DNA of 9,592 nt from Chloroflexota bacterium (GTDB lineage Bacteria > Chloroflexota > Limnocylindria > Limnocylindrales > CSP1-4). Under the pieces are notes generated by a model. That model was not told the origin of the DNA. It saw nothing but the letters and a program-made list of their open reading frames with translations, and ran no database searches. Positions 1-5,174 of the stretch are shown here, piece by piece. Every line of letters begins with the position of its first letter. Positions within the stretch are counted from its first letter, which is position 1. A program made the translations under genes and the position numbers. The stretch is taken from positions 1 to 9,592 of the forward strand of contig JAKAHL010000052.1 of the NCBI GenBank assembly GCA_021815005.1. Direction: 5' to 3'.

Positions 1-1870
1 CGCGATACCGCCCGAGCACGCGCGCGAGGCCGCCGACGTGATCCTCGTGCGGGTGCGTCAGCACGACGACGTCCACGCGCCGGTCCCAGGGAGGCACCAC
101 GGCGTCGAGCTCCGCGATGACGCGGTCCGGGTCCGGCCCGCCGTCCACCAGCATGCGAGCGCCGTCGCGGCTTTCCACGAGGATGGCGTCGCCCTGGCCC
201 ACGTCGAAAACGACGAGCCGGTCCGGGCGGCCGACGGTGTCGGCTGCGGCGAGCAGGGTGACGCCGACCGCGATGGCGGCGACGGCCAGCGCCAGGCGCT
301 CGAGCCGGCCGACCGGGCGAGTGGCGTCGAGTCGCCGCCCGGTCCGCCCACGTCCGGCCCCGACCGCGGAACCGGCCGCCGCAGGCGGTGTCCGCCGTGG
401 CTTGGGCGTCTGGTTGGGGCGGGGCCGCCAGCGCACCGCCGCGAGGATTCCCGCGACGAGTCCGGCCGAGGCGGCCGCGGCCGGCACGGTGGCCCCGGGC
501 GGCAGCGTGACCGCGGCGAACGGCAGGCCGGCGGCGAGCCGAACCACCGCCACCATGACGTGGAGCAGCAGCCAGCCCGGCAGGCCGGCCACGATCCCCG
601 CGACGGGCGGCGCCCCGAGCCCGACGAGCCACCCGCCGGCCAGTGCGAGCGCCCCGCCCGCCATCGACGCCGGCACGAGCGGCACCACGACCAGGTTCAC
701 GGCCGGGGCCACCAGCGACAGCCGGCCGAAGGTCGCCAGGACGTCGGGCAGGGTTGCCGCCTGGGCCGCGAGCGTGATGCCGAGCCCCTCGGCGAGCCAG
801 CCCGGGAGACGCCCGCCCCACAGCCCGCCGAGCCACCGGCCGAGCGGCGTGGCCCACGCGAGAAGCCCCGCCGTGGCGAGCACGGACAGGCGGAACCCGG
901 CGTCGCCCACGAGGTCCGGCGCCGCCAGCAGCATGCCCGCCGCGGCCAGCGCGAGGGCCGCCGATGCCCGCACCGCCCGGCCAGAGCCCCGCGCCGCGAG
1001 CACGACGCCGGCCATGACCGCCGCCCGCACCACCGATGCCGACGCGCCGGCCGCCACGACATAGGCGAGCACCACGGCGCCGGTCGCCAGCCCGACCGCG
1101 CGCCGGGAGCGGCCGCGCAGCAGCATCCCGACCAGCGCGGCCACGATCGCGATGTTCCAGCCCGAGATCGCCACCACGTGGCTCACGCCCGCCGTCGCGA
1201 AGTCCGCGGCGAGCTGGCGGTCCACCCGCTCCCGGAGGCCGAGGAGGATCCCGGCGGCGAGCCCGGCCTCGGGCTCGGGCAGGGACAGTCGCAGCGCGTC
1301 GCCCGCCCCGTCGCGGACGGCCTGGACCGACGGCCACGGAGGGCCACGCACCAGCCGCACGGACGTCGCCCGGAGCGTCCCCGCCGCGCCCGTGCGCAGC
1401 AGGTACTCCCCGTACGGGTCGCCGTCCGGCGGCGGCTGGAGGCGTCCGTCCACCACGATCGCGGCGCCGGCCGCGACGGTCGGGTAGATCGGCAGCGTGG
1501 CGGCCACCACCACCGGGGCGCCGTCCGTCCGGAGCGCCAGGCGGACGAGCTGCGCGCCGTCCTTGGGCGTTCCCACGGAGACCACGTCTGCCGTCCAGGG
1601 CGCCGCCCCGGCCGCGGCCAGCGGCGGCGGCGGGTCCCCGACGGGCGCCGCCGCGACGCGAAGCCCGAGCAGCGCCGCGCCCACGCCTGCCGCCACCGCT
1701 GCCCGGCGGAGGCCAGCCGCGCGGTCCGTGCCGGGCAGCAGCGCGAGCGCGATCAGCAGGAGCCCGGCGACGATTGCCGCCGCGGGCGGAAGGCCCGCCA
1801 TCCGCCCGGCCGCCCCGGCCGCGACGCCGACGGCGAGCCACGCCGACCGGGGCATGCGAGCGCGGCCCAT
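1..1870 (-). CDS. comEC: ComEC/Rec2-type competence DNA channel, 3' end beyond the window
   Basis: Inner-membrane channel that passes single-stranded DNA into the cytoplasm during natural transformation. The frame is open from the ATG at 1870 to the left edge, giving about 623 residues. Family members usually have about 700-800, so roughly the last 100-150 are missing. In order: hydrophobic N-terminus; a soluble DUF4131-like segment (about 60-200); a polytopic competence domain (about 210-475) opening with the family signature SHVVAISGWNIAIV near residues 230-243; a Pro/Arg-rich linker (about 480-520); one membrane helix (about 526-544); and a metallo-beta-lactamase-like domain starting DVGQGD (556-561). 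Its metal motif HPHEDH gives H606, H608, D610 and H611. The ATG overlaps the comEA stop by one base (TGATG), so translation is probably coupled. I saw no frameshift or in-frame stop. Function rests on family knowledge; the motifs are read directly. Confidence 0.95.
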   Translation of the reverse strand, partial: MGRARMPRSAWLAVGVAAGAAGRMAGLPPAAAIVAGLLLIALALLPGTDRAAGLRRAAVAAGVGAALLGLRVAAAPVGDPPPPLAAAGAAPWTADVVSVGTPKDGAQLVRLALRTDGAPVVVAATLPIYPTVAAGAAIVVDGRLQPPPDGDPYGEYLLRTGAAGTLRATSVRLVRGPPWPSVQAVRDGAGDALRLSLPEPEAGLAAGILLGLRERVDRQLAADFATAGVSHVVAISGWNIAIVAALVGMLLRGRSRRAVGLATGAVVLAYVVAAGASASVVRAAVMAGVVLAARGSGRAVRASAALALAAAGMLLAAPDLVGDAGFRLSVLATAGLLAWATPLGRWLGGLWGGRLPGWLAEGLGITLAAQAATLPDVLATFGRLSLVAPAVNLVVVPLVPASMAGGALALAGGWLVGLGAPPVAGIVAGLPGWLLLHVMVAVVRLAAGLPFAAVTLPPGATVPAAAASAGLVAGILAAVRWRPRPNQTPKPRRTPPAAAGSAVGAGRGRTGRRLDATRPVGRLERLALAVAAIAVGVTLLAAADTVGRPDRLVVFDVGQGDAILVESRDGARMLVDGGPDPDRVIAELDAVVPPWDRRVDVVVLTHPHEDHVGGLARVLGRYR

Positions 1871-2592
1871 CAGCCGCCGACCGTCACGAGCCCGCGGATC
1901 TTGGCGAGCGTCGCCGCGCCGACGGCCTTCTTGGCCGTCAGGTCGTCGACGGAGCCGTACGGCCGGCCGGCGATGATCTTGGCCGCGGTGGCCGGCCCGA
2001 TGCCCGGCAGGGCATCCAGCTGCTCGGCGGTGGCGCGGTTCACGTCCACGAGACCGCCCGAGGAGGACGCGTTGCCAGCGCCCGCGGATCCCGCGCCGGC
2101 CGGGACCGCGGGCCCGTTGCCCGCGGCAACGTTCGACCCAGCGGCGTCGCGGTCCGGCACGACCACCTTCTCGCCGTCGGTGAGCGGGGCGGCCAGGTTC
2201 AGCGCCCGGTTGGCCGAGGTGACGTCCACGCGGGGCCCGTAGCCGCCGGCCGCCTCGATGGCGTCGCCCACGCGGGCGCCGGCCGGGAGCCGGTACACGC
2301 CGGGGCGCGCCACGGCGCCGCTCACCTCGACGACGAACTGGAGCGGGGACGGGGCTGGGTCCCCGAGCCCGGACCCCCCCTTGCCCGCGAACCCAGCCTC
2401 AGTCGCTGCCGCCACGTCCACGCCGATGCTCGGGGCGGGTCTCGCGCTGGCGAGCACGGCCCCGCCGCCCACCGCAGCCGCGATGAGCACGGCAGCCAGG
2501 GCCAGCCAAGGACGACCGCGGCGTCCGGGATCGGGTGGCGATGACGGCTCAGGTGTGTCGATGGCGCGCCACGGCGCGCTGGAGGGCTCCAC
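1870..2592 (-). CDS. comEA: ComEA-type competence DNA receptor (SLBB + helix-hairpin-helix)
   Basis: Membrane-anchored receptor that binds double-stranded DNA outside the membrane and hands it to ComEC. The 240 residues comprise a basic N-terminus, a single membrane helix (about 29-49), an SLBB domain (about 84-146, containing [14 protein letters not shown]), a Gly/Ala/Ser-rich linker (about 150-179) and a C-terminal helix-hairpin-helix DNA-binding domain (180-238). The last contains [18 protein letters not shown] (LPGIG at 195-199) and a second hairpin near [13 protein letters not shown]. This is the classic Gram-positive-like ComEA layout. The start is GTG at 2592, chosen because GGGGAG (2601-2606) lies eight bases upstream and the transmembrane N-terminus follows directly. 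It is first in a comEA-comEC operon with a one-base overlap; no comEB lies between them. The SLBB and HhH assignments are strong; active competence in this organism is inference. Confidence 0.95.
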   Translation of the reverse strand: MEPSSAPWRAIDTPEPSSPPDPGRRGRPWLALAAVLIAAAVGGGAVLASARPAPSIGVDVAAATEAGFAGKGGSGLGDPAPSPLQFVVEVSGAVARPGVYRLPAGARVGDAIEAAGGYGPRVDVTSANRALNLAAPLTDGEKVVVPDRDAAGSNVAAGNGPAVPAGAGSAGAGNASSSGGLVDVNRATAEQLDALPGIGPATAAKIIAGRPYGSVDDLTAKKAVGAATLAKIRGLVTVGG

Positions 2593-2632
2593 GAGGGCGG
2601 CTCCCCGGCGGGACTGCGGCGGGCGATTCGAC

Positions 2633-2678
2633 AGGACGGTCGGCGTCCCGGGGGCACGTCCGACATGCCGACCGTCCT
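2633..2678 (-). promoter_or_regulatory. 12-bp perfect inverted repeat in the comEA leader
   Basis: AGGACGGTCGGC (2633-2644) is exactly repeated in reverse complement at 2667-2678, with a 22-base spacer. It lies 41 bases upstream of the comEA GTG. No T-run follows on either strand, so a standard intrinsic terminator is unlikely. It could be an operator, or a stem-loop at the very 5' end of the comEA mRNA if the -10-like element at 2687-2692 is used. The repeat is seen directly; the role is inference. Confidence 0.5.
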
Positions 2679-2686
2679 TGGCCGGG

Positions 2687-2692
2687 ATGCTA
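2687..2692 (-). promoter_or_regulatory. candidate -10 element for comEA-comEC (TAGCAT)
   Basis: TAGCAT on the minus strand fits a TANNAT -10. It would place the start of transcription next to the base of the 12-bp inverted repeat, giving a leader of about 87 bases. No convincing TTGACA-like -35 is visible; a 9-bp direct repeat occupies that position. The same hexamer occurs upstream of add (4948-4953). Confidence 0.25.
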
Positions 2693-2706
2693 GGCGCGTC
2701 CCCTTA

Positions 2707-2732
2707 TTCGCGGCTTATGCGGGTTCGCGGCT
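2707..2732. repeat. 9-bp direct repeat TTCGCGGCT, two copies 17 bp apart
   Basis: TTCGCGGCT occurs at 2707-2715 and 2724-2732. The nearer copy covers the -35 position relative to the candidate -10 at 2687-2692, so this may be a binding site for an activator or repressor of comEA. Nine bases in GC-rich DNA could also be chance. Confidence 0.3.
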
Positions 2733-2735
2733 CCA

Positions 2736-2764
2736 GGGGGCCAGCGAGGGGCGAGGGGCGAGGG
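2736..2764 (+). repeat. GCGAGGG heptamer x3 and G-quadruplex-type motif
   Basis: Three perfect tandem copies of GCGAGGG (2744-2764) follow a GGGGG tract (2736-2740). Together they give four G-tracts of three or more with loops of 7, 3 and 3 bases, which meets the usual G3+N1-7 rule for a plus-strand quadruplex. It lies between the oxidoreductase stop and the presumed comEA promoter. Such runs arise by chance in GC-rich genomes; any role in stopping read-through into comEA is inference. Confidence 0.4.
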
Positions 2765-2791
2765 CCGCCCCGGGGGTGGCCCCGGAGCGGA

Positions 2792-3733
2792 CTAGAGCTG
2801 CTCGAGCAGCGGCTTGACCTCGGTGGCGAACCGGGTCATCGACTCCTCGTCGTAGTCGGCCGGGATGCCGGCGATCAGGTGCCGGTAGCCCAGCCGCACC
2901 TTGGGCGCCAGCTGCTCGACGATCTGCTCGACGGTGCCCACCGGCTGGTTGGCCCAGGGCTTGGCGACGCGGTTGCGCGCGAACGCCGCCTCGTACAGCC
3001 GCTGCGCCTCCTTGGGGTCGTCGCGGATGAACACAGTCCCGATGCCGGTCGTGCGCTCGATCGCGGAGGGGTCGCGGCCGACGGTCTCGCAGTGGCGCAG
3101 GAGGATCTCCTCCTTGCGCGCCATCTCCTCTGGCGTGCCGCCGATGTTGTTCATGTCCCCGTACTTGGCGACCAGCTTGAGCGTGACCTGCTCGCCGCCG
3201 CCGCCGATGCAGATCGGCAGGTGGGCCTGGACCGGCGCCGGCAGGTTGCGGACCCGCTTGGCCGCGTAGTGGCCGCCGTCGGGCGCCGACGGCTCGGTCC
3301 CGTCCAGCATCCCGCGCATGATCGGCAGCGCCTCGCCCAGCCAGCGCAGGCGCTCGGGGAAGCCGGAGCCGAAGTCGAGGCCGAACGCCTCGTGCTCCTC
3401 CTCGAACCACGCCCCGCCGACGCCCAGGATGGCGCGGCCGCCGCTGATGTGGTCGAGCGTGGTCGCCATCTTGGCGGTCAGCGTCGGGGTCCGGAAAGTG
3501 TTCGCGCCCACCATCAGGCCCACGCGGACGCGCTGGGTGGCGGTGGCCCACGCGGTGATCGTCAGCCAGCCCTCGTAGTTGGGACCGTGCGAGTCGCCGA
3601 CGATGGGGTAGAGGTGGTCCCACGTCCAGAGCGTGTCGTAGCCGAGGCGGTCGGCACGGACGCCGGCCTCGAACAGCGGGCGGAAGTCGGAGTACTGGTT
3701 CCAGCAGAGGGCGCCGATCTTGATGTCTGTCAT
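2792..3733 (-). CDS. LLM-class (luciferase-like) F420/flavin-dependent oxidoreductase
   Basis: A cytoplasmic TIM-barrel enzyme of the bacterial luciferase-like monooxygenase superfamily, probably using F420 or FMN; the substrate cannot be read from sequence. The 313 residues show the expected landmarks: an N-terminal beta strand IKIGALCWNQYSD; GYDTLWTWDHLYP (31-43); RVRVGLMVGANTFRTPTLTAKMATTLDHISGGR (68-100), where LLM proteins place the cofactor-binding strand and the DHISGGR signature; GVGGAWFEEEHEAFG (104-118); and the phosphate-binding-like loop ICIGGGGEQ (174-182). Length is normal for the family. The ATG at 3733 has no Shine-Dalgarno sequence but a -10-like TACACT seven bases upstream, suggesting a leaderless message. 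It follows add by 60 bases, with a GC hairpin between, so it may be transcribed separately. No functional tie to adenosine deaminase is evident. Family assignment is secure; cofactor choice is inference. Confidence 0.92.
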   Translation of the reverse strand: MTDIKIGALCWNQYSDFRPLFEAGVRADRLGYDTLWTWDHLYPIVGDSHGPNYEGWLTITAWATATQRVRVGLMVGANTFRTPTLTAKMATTLDHISGGRAILGVGGAWFEEEHEAFGLDFGSGFPERLRWLGEALPIMRGMLDGTEPSAPDGGHYAAKRVRNLPAPVQAHLPICIGGGGEQVTLKLVAKYGDMNNIGGTPEEMARKEEILLRHCETVGRDPSAIERTTGIGTVFIRDDPKEAQRLYEAAFARNRVAKPWANQPVGTVEQIVEQLAPKVRLGYRHLIAGIPADYDEESMTRFATEVKPLLEQL

Positions 3734-3740
3734 GGCGCCG

Positions 3741-3746
3741 AGTGTA
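3741..3746 (-). promoter_or_regulatory. candidate -10 (TACACT) of a leaderless promoter for the LLM oxidoreductase
   Basis: TACACT matches TANNNT and ends seven bases before the ATG at 3733, so transcription would begin at or next to the start codon. The absence of any purine-rich ribosome-binding sequence before this ATG agrees with leaderless translation. No clear -35 is seen. Confidence 0.45.
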
Positions 3747-3762
3747 GGGCCGATCGCCTCGG

Positions 3763-3781
3763 GGCCGGTCCGTCACCGGCC
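3763..3781 (-). terminator. GC hairpin after add (7-bp stem, 5-base loop), terminator-like
   Basis: GGCCGGT and ACCGGCC pair perfectly around a five-base loop, 11 bases after the add stop codon. There is no U-tract, so it could be a tract-less terminator, a 3'-end stabiliser, or chance in GC-rich DNA. Its position between a stop codon and a candidate promoter supports a boundary role. Confidence 0.4.
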
Positions 3782-3792
3782 GGGCCGCCTGC

Positions 3793-4902
3793 TCAGGCGG
3801 GGACGGCGAGCACCTGGCTCTGCTCGGCGCGGAGGTGCGCGTAGCCGGGCTTGACGACCTCGTTGATGATCCGGAGCCGCTCGTCGAAGGGCGCGAACGC
3901 GCTCTTCATGGCGTTGATCGTCAGCCACTCCATCTCGCCCAGGCCCAGCCCGAAGGCGGCGTCGAGTGCCGCGAACTCGGACGACAGCGAGACGTTGCTC
4001 ATCAGGCGGTTGTCGGTGTTGACGGTGACCCGGAAGCGGAGCCGCCGGAGCAGGTCGATGGGGTGGTGCTCGATCGAGTCGGCCGCGCCCGTGTGCACGT
4101 TGGAGGTCGGGCACATCTCGAGCGGGATCCGCCGGTCGCGCACGTAGGCGGCCAGGCGCCCGAGGGCCACGGCGCCGTCGTCGCGGACCTCGATGTCGTC
4201 CACGATCCGGACCCCGTGGCCGAGCCGCTCGGCGCCGCAGAACTGCACCGCCTCCCAGATCGAGGGCAGCCCGAACGACTCGCCCGCGTGGATCGTGATG
4301 TGGAAGTTCTCGCGCCGGATGCGGTCGAAGGCGTCGAGGTGGCGGGTCGGCCGGTAGCCCGCCTCGGGACCGGCGATGTCGAAGCCCACCACCCCCGCAT
4401 CGCGCCAGCGGACGGCGCACTCGGCCACCTCCACCGAGCGCGCGGCCTGGCGCATCGCGGTCACCAGCATGCGCATGGCGATCGGACGGCCGGCAGCGGC
4501 GGCCCGCCCGGCGCCGATCCGGAACCCGTCGAGGGTGGCCTCGACCGCCTCGTCGAGCGTCAGCCCCCGACCCGTGGACAGCTCGGGGGCGTAGCGGACC
4601 TCGGCATAGACGATGCCGTCGGCGGCCAGGTCCTCGGCGCACTCCGCCGCGACGCGGGTGATCGCGTCCCGCTCCTGCATGACCCCCACGGTGTGGGCGA
4701 ACGTCTCGAGGTACAGCTCGAGGCTCTTGCGGTCGGCGCCCCGGGTGAACCAGCGGGTCAGCTCGGCCGGGTCCGTCGTGGGCAGGTCCCGGTAGCCGAA
4801 CTCGGCCGCGAGGTCCACGACCGTGGCCGGGCGCAGGCCGCCGTCGAGGTGGTCGTGGAGCAGCGCCTTGGGCGCTCGTCGGATCGTCTCGGGGGTCAGC
4901 AT
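3793..4902 (-). CDS. add: adenosine deaminase
   Basis: Zinc hydrolase of purine salvage that converts adenosine or deoxyadenosine to inosine or deoxyinosine and ammonia in the cytoplasm. The 369 residues carry the whole catalytic set: HDH zinc ligands H16 and H18; GFDIAGPE (173-180); HAGE with H205 and catalytic E208; RLGHG with H229; CPTSN (264-268); and VNTDN, in which D297 should be the zinc ligand. The second Asp of the usual TDD motif, a purine contact in the mouse enzyme, is Asn298 here. As far as I recall, TDN is normal in actinobacterial adenosine deaminases, so activity is probably retained. The ATG at 4902 is favoured because GGAG lies seven to eight bases upstream and the HDH motif starts at the expected distance. 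It may be the first gene of a loose unit with the LLM gene, although a hairpin intervenes. Adenine or AMP deaminase-like activity is less likely. Confidence 0.95.
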   Translation of the reverse strand: MLTPETIRRAPKALLHDHLDGGLRPATVVDLAAEFGYRDLPTTDPAELTRWFTRGADRKSLELYLETFAHTVGVMQERDAITRVAAECAEDLAADGIVYAEVRYAPELSTGRGLTLDEAVEATLDGFRIGAGRAAAAGRPIAMRMLVTAMRQAARSVEVAECAVRWRDAGVVGFDIAGPEAGYRPTRHLDAFDRIRRENFHITIHAGESFGLPSIWEAVQFCGAERLGHGVRIVDDIEVRDDGAVALGRLAAYVRDRRIPLEMCPTSNVHTGAADSIEHHPIDLLRRLRFRVTVNTDNRLMSNVSLSSEFAALDAAFGLGLGEMEWLTINAMKSAFAPFDERLRIINEVVKPGYAHLRAEQSQVLAVPA

Positions 4903-4905
4903 CGC

Positions 4906-4934
4906 GTGGCTCCAGCATCCGGATGGGTGGCTCC
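4906..4934 (-). promoter_or_regulatory. palindrome CATCCGGATG bracketed by GTGGCTCC direct repeats (add leader)
   Basis: GTGGCTCC at 4906-4913 and 4927-4934 are 21 bases apart, about two helical turns, and flank the perfect 10-bp palindrome CATCCGGATG (4916-4925). On the minus strand the copy nearer the gene, GGAGCCAC, is also the Shine-Dalgarno region of add. A protein bound here, or an RNA structure, could therefore block add expression. The arrangement is seen; an operator role is inference. Confidence 0.4.
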
Positions 4935-4947
4935 GGGCAACGCTCGC

Positions 4948-4953
4948 ATGCTA
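4948..4953 (-). promoter_or_regulatory. candidate -10 element for add (TAGCAT)
   Basis: TAGCAT would give a leader of about 40 bases containing the palindrome/direct-repeat block and the GGAG site. No good -35 is visible. It is the same hexamer as the one proposed upstream of comEA. Confidence 0.25.
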
Positions 4954-5097
4954 CCGCCGGGGGATCGGCCGGCAGCCTGGTTTCCGGTCGGCGCCATCGC
5001 GCCTGACGTCGCTGGTGCTGCGAGTACTGGCACTGGGAGACCCAGCACAACGAGGCCCTCGTATCGGTGCTGGTGCCCGGCTACGTTAGGGCCACCG

Positions 5098-5110
5098 GGT
5101 TGACGCAACC
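5098..5110 (+). promoter_or_regulatory. dyad GGTTG-ACG-CAACC upstream of the secreted-protein gene
   Basis: A 13-base dyad with perfect 5-bp arms contains TTGACG (5100-5105), which resembles a -35 element, about 65 bases before the start codon at 5175. No TANNNT sits at the expected -10 distance, so a promoter call is weak. An operator overlapping a promoter is possible. Otherwise the 272-base divergent gap between add and this gene shows nothing I recognise. Confidence 0.25.
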
Positions 5111-5174
5111 TCGGGAGGCCCCCGCCCACAGTCGCGCCCGCGCCCGCATGCAATTCAGGGAGGTGGGTGTGGTC

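Noticed and set aside
38..2544. Very long plus-strand open frames (734 and 502 codons) opposite comEA-comEC.
   Set aside because: They are Arg/Ala/Pro/Gly-rich low-complexity translations with no domain logic, antisense to genes with clear motifs. Long antisense frames are expected in DNA this GC-rich.
2764..2790. GC-rich imperfect hairpin just after the LLM oxidoreductase stop as an intrinsic terminator.
   Set aside because: On the transcribed strand the stem contains a C-A mismatch and no U-tract follows; support is too weak to list.
2715..5050. Minus-strand open frames overlapping the LLM oxidoreductase and add in other frames (2715-3776, 3773-5050), including one starting at an upstream out-of-frame ATG at 4918.
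   Set aside because: They are off-frame reads of well-identified genes, with biased composition and no recognisable protein content.
5036..5055. Small inverted repeat CTGGG-AGA-CCCAG as a terminator or operator.
   Set aside because: It has only five base pairs and a three-base loop, no T-run, and no gene ends there; chance is enough to explain it.
3835..5103. Plus-strand open frame of about 420 codons opposite add.
   Set aside because: It is antisense to a complete adenosine deaminase with all catalytic motifs; the translation is compositionally biased.
4896..5153. Small minus-strand frame (85 codons) in the add/secreted-protein gap.
   Set aside because: There is no ribosome-binding site and no recognisable motif; it overlaps the add start and runs through the likely regulatory region.
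5067..5174. N-terminal extension of the secreted protein from the ATG at 5067 or 5148.
   Set aside because: The strong AGGGAGGTG at 5157-5165 and the signal-peptide layout place the start at 5175 (or GTG 5169).
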